From Cystobasidiopsis lactophilus (Eukaryota > Basidiomycota > Agaricostilbomycetes > Agaricostilbales > Chionosphaeraceae): 64,000 nt of DNA. A program made the translations under genes and the position numbers. The notes beneath the pieces are model-generated. The model had not been told where the DNA came from. It ran no database searches and saw only the letters and a list, made by a program, of their open reading frames with translations. Positions 21,905-33,426 of the stretch are shown in pieces (positions within the stretch are counted from its first letter, which is position 1; every line of letters starts with the position of its first letter). The stretch is taken from assembly GCA_001599975.1 (NCBI GenBank), contig BCIO01000001.1, positions 2,890,293 through 2,954,292 of the forward strand, written 5' to 3'.

Positions 21905-23826
21905 CTAGGTCTTGAAGGACCCAATGCGGTTGCCCACGCGGACCAGGGTCTCCAGCGAAGCACTAGAATTCTTGACCAAGTCCTGGGATTGCGCCGGCGA
22001 CTTTGAGCCTCCTCGGTCCATGGGATACTCATAAACTCAGAACGAAACCGACCTCATCAAAAGCAACACTTCCTTTGGGAAAGCAAGCGATGCAGGTGGA
22101 ACCGCCATCTGCCATCTGCTGTTAGACACCACCACGGCTCGCCCATGCCTGTGGAAGTGAACGTACAGGCAAAATAACCGAGCTCGGATCCCTGACAGAT
22201 GATTTCCGTCAACAGAAGTCAGAGAAGCAGGCCAAAACAGATCAAGACGGCACCTTCGGCACTTGCTCTCCAGGCTGTGTGGTCCACGCAATCGACCCTA
22301 CCAGCATCGCTCCCACAGCGACAAAGACGACCGGGACACTTTCGCCGGAGGGTGTGGGCACATGCAAGAGTTGCACTGCCCAATGTATTCAAACGGATCA
22401 AACAGAGGCAACGGAACAGATCCTACCGTCTCGGCGGTTGGCGGTGAACACAGGAAAACTGGAAGACGAGAGCTCAGCTGTGGTTTCAATGAGGAGCTAG
22501 AGAAGCCGCACTCTTCGTTGACGGCCTATTCGATCCCAAGTTAGCACGTCAACTTCGAGGGTTTTCTGGCCAGGCATTACCTGAGGGTTAACCGTGTAGT
22601 AGCTGTACAAAGTTTAGCCTTTTGGCTTCCAATCGGAACGAACTCTAGAGCTTACGTTCCTGGGATCTTCTTGACAGGGCCCAAGACTGCTTTCACCGGG
22701 CTGACGAAGCGATGAAAATCCTGGGCTGGATTCCTTGTGTGAGACCAAAATGTTCGCCAACGGATTGAGGTGTTCAGTCTTACGAGCCAAGCGAAAGATT
22801 GCTAGCGCCGCGCCGTCTCTGAATTCGGGCATGCTGGACAAGCTTTCGTCCTGGAACAGGTTCGCCAAGGTGAACTCCTTGGACTTGACCCAAAACGTCG
22901 TGGCATCAGTCACGTCGTTGAAGACGGTCAGACGGCAGTCGGCTGCCGAGGTGATCGCTGCGAGATCGTCGGGCGAATCGATCGGGCGAGCGCCGGGCTT
23001 CAATTGGCGGGAGAAGAAGTCGTTGAAGGTCTGGGCAAGGCTGGCTAAAGCCAGCTCCTTCAAAGCGGTCGTTAATTCAGACGAACCTTGTATTGTGCGG
23101 GATCAGGCAGCAGGAGCTCGCTAAGCGAGCTTTGCAAGTCATAAGTCTCAATAAACGACTTGATGTGGGCTTGAGCGCCTTCCTCTGAGTCGAAGAGCTT
23201 GCCCTGGTTGATGCTTTGCTTGGCAAGCTCGTTCTCGACTGGTACACAGGTCAGAATGCATCAAGTAGCCCGACCGAGATCCGCACCATAGCTAGTGCTG
23301 ACATAGCTGTGAGCGGTGCAGAACAGCAAATGCATTCCGAGCCGAATGTAGATTGGCATCGACTCCCACTGCTGTTGCGCATCACCTCCTCTGCCTGCGG
23401 CGACAAAGTTACCCAGGTGCCTTCGCAACGCAGCACGCATTAGCACGATTGGGTATGCAGCGAAAACGAACACCTTACTCGTGATTGGCGAGCTTCTGCA
23501 GCACGGGAATGAACTTGTGCAGGTATGCTGCGCCACGACAAGGAGGAATGTCAGTCTTACGGTCAGTGCATGTCCGTAAGAAGCTTAACGAACGGTGTTT
23601 CTCGATGTGCTCCGTCTTCTGCAGGACAGGGTTTCCGACCTCTCCAAAACGGCCAGGCGAGCCGGACTGGACCAACTGGTCTAACGCGGCGGCCGTGTCG
23701 TCCGTCTGGGTTAAGGGGTCGGATTGGATTCAGCTGCAATGCCTATCACGAGCAGCTCACATGCTGTTTGGCATCCTCAGCCGACTTGTCGGGTATGTTC
23801 TTCAAGCTGTGGTCAATCGTCGCCAT
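21905..23826 (-). CDS. Phosphatidylserine decarboxylase
   Basis: Pyruvoyl enzyme converting phosphatidylserine to phosphatidylethanolamine. At least eight introns. Ordered blocks after splicing: MATIDHSLKNIPDK start (23826); MPIYIRLGMHLLFCTA; ELAKQSINQGKLFDSEEGAQ; FNDFFSRQLKPGARPID; ADCRLTVF; YYTVNPQAVNEECGF; VPVVFVAVGAMLVGSIAW; GSELGYFAYGGST; and ETLVRVGNRIGSFKT. The self-cleavage site is YGGST, where the Ser becomes the pyruvoyl group; an intron splits the Tyr codon just before it. The sequence resembles PSD2-type enzymes in the block around MLVGSI. No C2 domain or clear transmembrane leader is visible, so the membrane location is unclear. Confidence 0.87.
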
Positions 23827-24286
23827 GCTGTCGTGGAAAGAAGTGCTGGAACGTAGGCCTGAGAGTTCAATCAGCGACTCCGAGAAGGCGTGTGCTTTTG
23901 GTGTCGTCGCCGTACTTTACGCGTTCGCGAGAGATGTGGTCTTGCCGCTTGGGTCAAAGGAAAGCCTCGTAGACGGGTGTAAGCGTCGAATGGCAAATGG
24001 GGGAACGGCCGCTGCGGTTCAACCCAATTGACGCACTCGCTGCCGCCACGGGATGTCGGATCAAAAATAGATCGTCACGTCCGCTTTTACATCAGGCTGC
24101 CTTCACGACCCTGCGTTTGTATACAAGTCGCAGAGACGGCAATGTAAGAATGGCATGTATTGTGTGAAATCTCATGTGCAATCCCTTTTAGTTTTCGGCT
24201 TGACGAAGGACTGTAACATTTTGCAGGCGCGAGTGTGCATTGTAGCAGGTGCGCGACAGCGTGTGCCAAAGGATCGAAGTTTGCGG

Positions 24287-26453
24287 TCACGAGGACGACA
24301 GAAGCCGACACGACGGGCTCCAGGGATCGGTGCCCTTGGCGAAAGTAAAGGTGGTCAGAAAGGTGTGCAGGAAGACCCGCAGTTCGGCCAACGCAAACTT
24401 GCTCCTGCGTCGAAAATTGAGATCAGGTCAAATAGACACGAAAACAGAGGCCTTACCCAACACAAGATCTCGTACCACCGCCAAAGTTGACCCTGGTCGC
24501 AGCAAGGTCTTTAAAAACCAAAGATATGGATACGCCAACAACATGCTTACAGACCATTCCAGCAGCCCGGGCCGTAGCCAGTGTATGCCCGCAGTATCTC
24601 GCCTTGAGGTCCCAGCCACCGCTCCGGCTTGAAGTCAGCCGCGTCAGGCCCAAACCGGTCCTCGTCCAAGTTCATGGCCTGGATAGGAATGCTTTCGTTC
24701 GAGAATTAGATGAGATGGCCCCACTATTGGGCCATGCCCAGGAAAAGCGAAGCGAACCTGAGGCTTTGGCCCTTCTTTACCGGCAGGTGCGACGCCCAAG
24801 ACCCATTCGACAGCAGCAGGGGCTTTTGCAGTGGGATCAAGTCGTCTTTAGTGGCGATACGCTCCAGCGGCGTTACTCTGACCACCCGCATGGCTTCTTT
24901 CAGAACAGCGTCCAAGTACGGGGCGTGTTGGATTTGCTCAGCTCCAGGACTGTCGCCCAGTGCCACCATCTCATTGCGAAGGCGCTCTTGTACATGCGGG
25001 TGGGCAGCCAGCTGACGTAGCAAGCTTGCCAGTACGGACAGGACGGTGCCCCAGCCGGCCATGATGAAAGTCATAAGTTGGGCTTGGACTTCGACCGCCT
25101 GCAGCTGTAGCTTCGGCGTGGAATCAAGATTAGATTTGACTACGAAGAACCATAAGGGATGTCAGGTGAGTCTATCGACTGAGGCGGCAATACCAGAAAA
25201 CGCACCGAGCACCGAAAGAAGGTCCTTCCTGCTTTGAGCGTCCATCTTGGCGTCGGAGAGACCTTGGTGGAACAAGTCGGCCGCTGTGCTTCGCATGACA
25301 TTCAAATGGTGGCGTAAGGTGAGGCCGTTCCGGATGGGCATGGAAAGCACGATTTCAACCATCCAGCCCGGAAAGCGGTCTGCGAACGACTCCAAGAGGA
25401 TCTGTTTGTATGACCGCGAACTGGATATCGAACTTTTAAAGTTCGTCAGAAAGGCATTCTTCCTGGCTGGCATGTTGGCAAACCTGCACTTACTCGAGGT
25501 ATGCCAAAGCCTGGAACAACGGCGTGCTGGCGCCCTTGTTGAAGACGTCGAACTCGTATCCGAAAGCGGCTGCGGAGCTCCAGTTAGTCTTAGGCGCCAG
25601 CACGACACCATAAAGGCAAAGCACCTTCGCCAATAGCATTGAGCAGGCCAAAACTGCAGTCCATTGCCAGATTGATGTCGGCGCTTCCGCCTTGTGTGCT
25701 AATCTGATTGGTCCATCGGTCTTTGACATCAGTGGCGCATCGCTTGAAGATGGGCTCCAGAGCGCTGATTTGTTGCGTGCCGAAAGCTGGCAGCATGATC
25801 CGCCGCAGACGTTTGTGCGTGTACCCTGGACATCGAGTCTGTTTTAGCGGGCCTTTTCTTAGAAGCAAGTGACCTTGCTGACCATTGGCTGACAACAGGC
25901 CGGCACCAAACATCGTCTCAAAGCGCGGTTTCTCCACCGTGTCCTTCTCGTAAAGGTAAGGGCCAGCGGAGAGGAGATGGGCCACAGCTGTTGGGTCTGC
26001 GATCTGAACATGATCTCGCTGTGTGAAGAGAGCGGATGCTCTTGACTGTGAATGTGCCTCGAGTAAGCTCCCAAATTCAGGCACTCACCCCCAGAAAGCC
26101 TTTAAACCTAAAGACCTGCCCGTACTGCTTGTGCCATTGCACGCTGAATGAAGGTTGCTCTGCTGGGCTGTAGAAGTCAACCAAGCTCCCTGCCGATAGG
26201 CACTATTAGACGGGCGCTCGCGAAGTTGGAGGACAGAGGTCCGAACCGAGCAGCCACGACGACGGTTTGGGGCCAGGAAGCAACGTCACGATCTTTGACC
26301 TTTTCGCGTGCCACCGCCAGCCCAGGCCGATGAGGATGCAGCCAAGCAGGAGCCAAGTCAACCTGCCGACGCCAGCTCTTCAGCGATTGTTGATGGCACA
26401 ACGGAGCAAGAGGCGCACGGAGTATCTTGTGCAATCTTCACCAATGGGGTCAT
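24287..26453 (-). CDS. Cytochrome P450 monooxygenase
   Basis: An ER-type fungal P450. The ATG at 26453 starts MTPLVKIAQDTP, which splices (GTGCGC donor, CTGA branch) to a membrane anchor (LTWLLLGCILIGLGWRW) and LLPGPKPSSWLLGS. Then come WHKQYGQVFRFKGFLG, a C-helix region YTHKRLRRIMLPAFG, helix I TFIMAGWGTVLSVL, the ExxR helix DAVLKEAMRVV, FKPERWLG and the heme loop FGGGTRSCVGQ. Helix I has AGWGT where most P450s have AGx[DE]T. The enzyme ends soon after the ALAELRVFLHTFLTTFTF beta/helix region; two frames are possible after FTFAK, so the last residues and the stop at 24287 are tentative. The substrate is unknown. The next gene, COQ1, is divergent. Confidence 0.83.
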
Positions 26454-26734
26454 CGCTACTATCTCGAGCAAGTAGTGGCAGGCAAGTTTCAACTTGTCTG
26501 GACGTGCTTCGCTTTGCGGTCGAACAAAAGGCTTCCCAAACAAAAGAGCGTCGCGAAGGCAGGCTCGAATTCGGTATTCTTGTCTGGTTCGGGCAATACG
26601 GGATAGGCCACTGGTGCAGTTGAGATGCGCATTATTGCCACAAATTCGTAGAATGGACCTGGAGTGGAGCAAGAGAAGCCACGCAACTTTTTCGCCTCGA
26701 TCAGCCAGCACAGAGACTCCAAGGCCGCAATCTC

Positions 26735-28126
26735 ATGCTGGCTCGAGCAAGAGCAGTGTTGCCGCCAGAAGTGCTGCAATGCGCTTTAATCAGACACCAA
26801 TCGACAGGAGCTGCGGCGACAGCGACAGCGGCCCGGCCAGCCCAAAGCCTACCTACCTTCACCGCCGACCCGTTCTCGCTGGTGTCAAGAGAGATGGGCT
26901 CGCTTAAAAAGTCCATCATGAAGCTGCTGGGCTCCAAGCACCCGGCGCTCGACCGGTTGGCCAAATACTACTTCCAGGGCAGCGAGGCCAAACACATCCG
27001 GCCCATGATCGTGTTGCTCATGTCGCAAGCGACGAACGGCCTAGCTCCCAATTTCGACCGCATCTGGAGCAGCGCTTTCAGCCAGACCATCAACGCCGGC
27101 CTCTCCCCAGACGACATTCTGGAGGACAGCAACCCGGACATGCAAGGGCCAGCGTTGGATGCAACAGCGGCCGAGGGGGTGCTTCCGTCGCAACGCCGAC
27201 TAGCAGAGATCACTGAGATGATCCACGTCGCTTCCCTTCTGCACGACGATGTCATCGACATGGCTGAGACCCGGCGCCAGCAGCCATCATCGCCCTCCCT
27301 CTTCGGCAACAAACTCTCCATCCTCGGCGGCGACTTCCTTTTGGCCCGGGCGTCGCTCTACCTCTCTCGGTTGGGCTCAGTCGAAGTGGTCGAGCTGGTA
27401 GCCTCTGTCCTGGCCAATTTGGTGGAGGGCGAAGTCATGCAAATGAAGGGCAACACCCCGTCGACCTCAGCCAAGGCCGCCTCCTTGACGCCCGAAATCT
27501 TTCAGCACTATATGACCAAGACATATCTAAAGACGGCGAGTTTGATTGCAAAATCGTCAAGGGCAGCGGTCGTGTTGGGCGGCTGCGGGACCAACCAAGG
27601 CTGGGCAGCCGGCGAGAAGGTCAAGACGGCCGCTTACGCGTATGGGCGCCATCTTGGGATAGCATTTCAGGTGCGTTGATTACTGCCAGCCAAAAGGTAT
27701 CTGCTCAACTGTTTCGCCAGTTGATCGACGACTTGCTGGATTACACAGCTTCGTCGTCCATTCTCGGCAAACCATCCAAAGGGGCCGACCTAAAACTAGG
27801 GCTGGCCACAGCGCCGGCATTGTACGCGTGGGAAGAGTTTCCAGAAATGGGCCAGCTGATCAAGCGCAAGTTTGACCAGCCGGGCGATGTCGAAAAGGTG
27901 CGCGGTGGCTCTTTTCAAGCTACAGCCCTCCCCACCCACCGCTCACGCCTCTTTCGATATACAGGCAAGAGACTTGGTCATGCGGTCATCGGGCCCCCAA
28001 AGGACCAAGGAGCTGGCGGCGCAGCAGGCGGCGCTGGCGCGGGATGCGCTGGCCGATTTCCCGGAGACCACTGCCAAGGCGGCGCTGATAGGCCTCACAG
28101 AAAAGGTGCTTTCGCGCCAGAAATAG
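26735..28126 (+). CDS. COQ1: Polyprenyl diphosphate synthase for ubiquinone
   Basis: Mitochondrial trans-prenyltransferase making the ubiquinone side chain. Three exons (26735-27670, 27721-27897 and 27965-28126) give 424 residues. The leader MLARARAVLPPEVLQ is mitochondrial in character. The family blocks are KHIRPMIVLLMSQA, the first aspartate-rich motif LLHDDVIDMAETRR, ILGGDFLLARAS, and the second motif LIDDLLDYT, which begins exactly at exon 2. The C-terminus ends LIGLTEKVLSRQK. The chain length cannot be fixed from sequence. It faces PFD1 with 91 bp between the stops. Confidence 0.94.
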
Positions 28127-28217
28127 CGCGATGCCCCTTCTTGGGAGCTCATTTATAGAGGCGCTTGCATCTGAGCGGTGTTTTGGCCACCGAGAGCCCA
28201 CACAAGTCCATTACACG

Positions 28218-28758
28218 TTAGGCCGCCCCTAGTCTCGCGTAGAACTCCTGCAGGCTTGTCTGGTGGCCTTTTAATTCTTTTTCTAGGGTCTGTTCTTCTG
28301 GTTAGGGGCGGGTCAATCGAAGGGAGGCCAAGAGGGCAGCACCTTGTATTTCCGTGTGAGGCTCGATAGCTCGCTTGTCGTCTCTTCGTCTCTTCTCTTC
28401 AGCCCTTTGGTGAGCTTGCCAGAGTCAGATAGGACAAATCTGGGTAGGCATTTCATCAAGGGGCAGCGTAGCGACAGCGCTTGAACCACTCACGCTTTCC
28501 CGTATGATTCGTACATCCTGGTCGCTGGTTCTTGTGCAACAGTCGATTGGAGTTCGGCAAGCACAATCTTGTTCTTGCGCCCTTCGCGAGATTTGGCGCC
28601 CATGGACGCTTCGATGGACTGGAGTTGAGCGGAAGTTTCTTTGACCTGCTGATTGAGCCTTCGAAAGACCTAGCGCCTCGAGCTCAAAAGGCATCCACTC
28701 TCATTATGAGAAATCTCCTCACTTGGGATTGGTGCTCGTCGAGCTCAATGGAGGCCAT
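28218..28758 (-). CDS. PFD1: Prefoldin subunit 1
   Basis: A beta-type prefoldin that hands actin and tubulin to the chaperonin. Four exons, too short to stand out as an open frame, give 126 residues. It begins MASIELDEHQSQ (ATG 28758), then the helix VFRRLNQQVKETSAQLQSIE, a beta-hairpin region (YESYGKAFVLSDSGKL) and a second helix SSLTRKYKTLEKELKGHQ, ending QEFYARLGAA at 28218. All three splices keep frame and each intron has a GTGAG or GTGCTG donor. The coiled-coil, hairpin, coiled-coil plan and the length match PFD1. Confidence 0.82.
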
Positions 28759-28869
28759 AGTGGCTGTCGGGCGGCAAGGCAAGTTCCCAGCTGCAGCAGC
28801 AGTCGTCGTGCATTGCGCCAGCGGTCCCTGCCTGATGGAGCTACGCGAAGGGTCTAGAAAGATTCTGTT

Positions 28870-31511
28870 TCAGCGACGCAGTCCTCGCCCTCGCCCTCGG
28901 CCCCGCCCTCTGTCTGACCGCAAGTCTCTCCGTTGATCTAGCACACCGGTGTGGCGCTGGGCTTCCCAGAGCCGGTTGTCTTTGAATAGAGATGATGTGT
29001 AAGACGTTACACAGCAGCAATGCCAAGCGCACGAACTTACAATCGCCTTGCCGGGCAAGCAACTCGGCATGGGTGCCAGTCTCCACCACTTGGCCTTCGC
29101 TCAGAAGAATGATCTTGTCGGCGCAGTCGGTCAGGCCTTTCCACTGGTGCGAGATGACAAGGATGGTCCGCGAGCCTCTTTGGGAAGCCACTTCGGCCAC
29201 GACTTTAGCCCGAGAATCAACTGCCCAGAAGCGCAATAAGCAGGGCGTCAAGGAGCAGCCAAGAGAGCGCACGGACCGTCTAGATGGTTGTCAAACTCGT
29301 CCAGAAGCCAGAGTGCCGAGTTGCGGACCAGGGCGCGCGAGATGGCAAGGCGCTGCGCCTGCCCGCCTGACAAGGTCAGTCCTTGTTTCCAACGGTGCGA
29401 GGCCAAGTCCCTGAGCTCGTCTCGCTGTTTGACGGAACGGATGACGACTCGCTCTCGCCGTTGGTCGCTGCCTTCCAAGTCGATTTTATCACCCACTTCG
29501 AAGAGGTTAAAGTCGCTGTTGATCATTCGCCGGCCAACTTTAATGAACTCGGTCGCCAAACTAGCATCAAGGCCTCCATCTCCTAGGGAGTCGCTAACGC
29601 CGGTTTTGGCAGCGGCCTCTTCAATGTCGCCGTCTGCATGGTCCGCCGTTCCCATGCGAATGTTATCGGCAACCGAAAGGTCGAACAAGTCTGTCAGGCT
29701 TCGGATCCTTAGCTTAGTAATAACTTTGGATGGAAATTTCGCTGACGAGTGTGTTGGGGAATGACAGATATAACCGTGCACAAGTCATGGCGCGAGTAGT
29801 GCTTGATGTTGCGGCCTTGAATCAAGATTTCGCCTTCTTGGGGATCAAACACCCTGTAGATGGTTGATAAGAGATGCAGAGCTCACACGGCTGGGAGAAA
29901 CCTACCTCGCAATCAAGTTGAAAATGGTGGTCTTGGCCGCGCCATTGTAGCCTGCCAACTTTTGCGTGAACCGGCGTGTAGGGGTAACGTAAGGAAGCAC
30001 AATCTTACCAACGAGCGCGACAAGCTCTCCAGGCTCGACTTTAAAGCTGACATCCCTAAGGGCTGGTTTATCCTGGGTTGGGTAGCTGAAGGTGACATTT
30101 CTGGCCTCCAGTCTCAGCATGTGACCTGTAGTGACCAAAGAAGGAACCGAAACTTGAACTCTATGGAGGCTCCCTGGCCGTCCTCCACTTCGAGGGGCTC
30201 CGGGAAGGCGGGCTCCGGCGACTTGCTCTCGACATGAAGAAACTCGTCCAATGCTTTGAAGTGGTGGCAGGAGTGGCGCAACGCACCGAGAGCCCGCCAG
30301 AGGCCCGAGATCTCTTTATGCAGATCCATCGAGGCGTGCCGGAGTGAAGCATAGACGGCAAGGGACAGAGGCATCTCGCCTTTGCGCTTGCCGTCCAGCA
30401 CGAAGCCCACGAGCAGCATGATGCGAAGACTTGATCGCATAGCGTCTCTGAACTCGAAGTGGCCGGGTGTTCTCAGGTCCAGAGCCCGCAGGCCAATGGA
30501 TGCGGCGTCCGAGTTGGCGACGGCCGCCTTGGCTTCGTTGAACTGGTCACGGAGCCATCCATTGAGGCCCAGTAGGAAGACATCAAGATGGTGTGATTTG
30601 CTCGTGGCTATTTGAACCACCCGAGCGAGGCGGACCAGCGTAGGGGAAGCAATGGAAGTCGAACCTGCGGTGAAGGCCGTCAACAACCAACTGATAAAAT
30701 GCCGACAAACGCGCAGACGTACTACTGGCTCTGAGCCAAAGGCGATCAGTGGGCAAAATGAGAAGAAAATCTTCGAAGAGGGCTAGCATGGTGTAGGCCC
30801 AAACAAGAGAGCGTGCGTCGGCCGGAATTTGGGTGAACAGGGCCACCAAGCGCAATGGAAGGCCCAACAGCTTCGTCACGAAGCTGATCAGCTCTTCAGC
30901 TCCCCCGGCCCCGCCCCCTGGTCCTCGACGCTCGCGAATCTTAAGATGCTCGGCGTCTCTGGCAAGGTCGGTGACCGTCTCGAGGAGCCGATCTTCGGCT
31001 GACAGCCGAGCGTGGCCTTGTAGAAGCTTCTCTTCCACCAAAAGGTTATGCATGAGGATGATCCGGCCTGTCGAGTGGCGCCTGAGCCAAGGACCGATAG
31101 CAGCATAAAAGGCGTCGAACCTTGCGGCCAAAGCATCCAACGCTGAATCATCAACGGGATATAACCACAAATCAATACAGCCACCAGGGTCGTGAAGAGG
31201 TCCCTCTCAGTGACCTTGTCGCCAGGCGTGAGATATTGATTCGTTTGTCGGAGAAGTCTTGCACTGAAGTACAGCTTGGCGGAGCCTTGGAGCATCAGCG
31301 CGAGTTTGGACAGCACCAAGGCGACCAGTGGACCAGGAATCTCGTCGAACAGTTCCACCATGAAACATAGTTGCAACCGAAGCGAGTCGAAGAACTGGAG
31401 CGCCTGTTCGCCCAATAGAGCCAATCCCAAGCCAGGATCCACTTTGACCGTTTGTGTGACGATCTGCACTCCATCATCCCGCTGCCGGACTCTCCAATAG
31501 GCACCGGCCAT
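28870..31511 (-). CDS. ABC half-transporter (membrane domain then NBD) with altered Walker A
   Basis: The N-terminal half from MAGAYWRVRQRDDGV (31511) contains several hydrophobic spans, such as FTTLVAVLICGYIPLMI, and long loops. The C-terminal nucleotide-binding domain has LEARNVTFSYPTQDKPALRDV, Walker A GYNGAAKTT (the Gly before Lys is Ala), FDLSVADNIRMG, the signature TLSGGQAQRLAISRAL, Walker B LWLLDEFD and an H-loop VISHQWKG. An intron interrupts Walker A after its first Gly. A roughly 60-residue charged insertion sits between the Q-loop region and the signature. After LLARQGDYNRLWEAQ the protein ends in an Arg-Gly repeat tail. The NBD (GYNG-type loop) resembles a fungal family akin to bacterial half-transporters. 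The substrate is unknown. Confidence 0.78.
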
Positions 31512-31947
31512 GGTGTGTGTGTCAGGATTTAACGCCTTCGCTTTATGGTGGTCTGAGTGAACTGGCGTCGACGCCTACGCCGCCACAAGAAAGCGCCGGC
31601 GCAGCACTCGGCTGCGAGAGCACTACTTCTAGCTTCGAGCTTGCTTCCCTGATGTTGAAAGAAAAAAGGCCACAAGCATGCTCACAAGTCGTTGTCGGAG
31701 CAGAAGACAACAAAAAGCGCCCTCTTCAACTCGGACCTGGACCGTGACACACCTCATTCAGGGCACGCCTTGATCTGGTTTGTGCAAATTGTCTCTTCTG
31801 GCCAGTCGACAAGGAGCCGAGCACCTGCTTCACTTGGACTTTAAGCAGCTTAATTCCAGCGCCGCCGCGGCCCACACACCTTGAAAGGCGGCGTTCTTCT
31901 CATACCATCAAGCGAGGACGTCAGATCGCATAAGGAAGAGCCTTGCG
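31512..31947. promoter_or_regulatory. Divergent intergenic region between the ABC and SET genes
   Basis: About 430 bp between the ABC start and the chosen SET-gene start. A plus-strand open frame near 31517-31747 has no recognisable content and probably represents 5' UTR. Confidence 0.4.
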
Positions 31948-33339
31948 ATGAGCTCTGGTCCCACAGTCCCAGCGGACAAGGAGATTGTGAGCAGCATTGC
32001 TTCGTAGCGAACCGGTCCAACAGGGGGACCTCGCTCACATCTCTGGTGCTTTCTAGGTCGACGCTCTGGCTTCTATTCGGCTTGAAGACCCTGCTCTTGG
32101 GATCAAGAAGATTCACGAGAGACTGAAGGCCGAACACGCATGGCAGCTGTCGCTTGAGCGGCTCAAGAAGCTGGCGCATTCACACGCCCAGCAGCCCAAG
32201 CTTTACTCAATCGTTCCTGTGGAAGGCAAAGGTCTCGGCGCTATCGCAACTTCCTCTATCGACCCTGGCACCTGCGTGATTTCAGAACGTCCGTTATTGA
32301 TCGCTGTCCGAGGAAACATCAAAGTCGGATTCGACCAGCTGTCGCCGGATCAGCAGAAGGCCTTCCTCAGCCTATCAGCAACGGGCCCTGGCAAGGACGA
32401 ATACGAGCGCATTTTTCAGTCCAACTCGTATCGATGGCACGAGGGAGGCGCGCTCTTTCCGACGCTGCCCCGGTGGAATCATTCGTGCTCGCCCTCTTGC
32501 ACCTACCAAATCGACGAATCCACGGTCACTGGTGCCTTCTTTGCAATTCATCCCATCACAAAAGGAGAGGAAATGACCCTCAGCTATACGGAGCGGGTTC
32601 AACCTCGAGCGATCCGCCGCAAGCAGCTGCGCAGCTCTTGTAGGTTCTTGCTGTCCTACACTCCGGCGTGCAAAAAACTCAAACATCTGGTGAACATTAG
32701 ACGGCTTTGAATGCCACTGCCCGACCTGCTCGCTACCGTTGAAACAACAACAAAAGTCAGATCTCCGGCGGACCATGGCTCGCGAACTGGATGAAATCAT
32801 CAATAGGCACCCTTCACCTCAGACGAGGCTCATGGCCGTCCACTTGAGGCTCAAATTGCTGGCGGAAGAAGGGCTGGAAGGGCCGGATGTGGCTCGGACA
32901 TTCAATGACGCCGCTCAAATCTGTGCCCTGGGGGGACAGCTTGTCCTGGCGAGCTGCTACGCAAAGCTGGCAGCCGATGTGAGTGTCTCACGAATGACTT
33001 GACTGGTGCAAGCTGAGAGTTGACTGCCGCTAGAAATTCAAGCTGGGTGGCAACTTCGAGGCGGCTCAAGAGCTGGCTATGTTTGCGCAACACCCCCAGT
33101 TACACCCTCTCGCGCCATCTGATGCCTCTTTGGAGCATTCTACTCTTCTCATGGGCGGAGGCGATCTACCGCTGTCCGAATTGCTGGAGGCCATCGAGTC
33201 CGCTCTGGCTTTTGAGGAGCAAGCGATGGCCGAGCTGGATCGGGCAGTTGCGAAGCAAGCGACGCACACGCTCGAAGCACTGGCGACGACTCCCCCGAGC
33301 CCGAGCAAGGCCGGCAAGGCGCCTCGCAAAAAGTCATGA
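31948..33339 (+). CDS. SET-domain protein of the SMYD/Set5 type
   Basis: Four exons (31948-31986, 32057-32639, 32701-32978 and 33034-33339) encode 401 residues. After a helical N-terminus (ALGIKKIHERLKAEHAWQ) comes a SET domain: EGKGLGAIATSSIDPGTCV, WNHSCSPSCTY (the N-H-S-C AdoMet motif) and GEEMTLSYTERVQPRA, followed by a post-SET cysteine cluster GFECHCPTC created by splicing. The C-terminal third is helical. No MYND zinc finger is visible. Related fungal proteins methylate histone or non-histone lysines; the substrate here is unknown. The ATG at 31948 is chosen because its 13-codon exon joins in frame at a good donor/acceptor pair. Confidence 0.82.
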
Positions 33340-33426
33340 TGGGCGGCAGAAGGATGGCTCGATTCTATTGTGCAAATTTTCGCGGCCATATGCTGCCTCA
33401 ATATTGTACAGAATCCGTATGGAGTA

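Noticed and set aside
21905-23826. A PsiD-like tryptophan decarboxylase
   Set aside because: Blocks such as AVNEECGF, GAMLVGSI and YGGST match ordinary PSD2-type enzymes more closely than PsiD-type proteins as I know them.
21905-31511. A possible biosynthetic cluster: decarboxylase, P450, polyprenyl synthase and ABC transporter side by side
   Set aside because: The polyprenyl synthase is COQ1, the decarboxylase has the canonical phosphatidylserine decarboxylase blocks, and prefoldin 1 sits in the middle. Orientation is mixed and no backbone enzyme or regulator is present.
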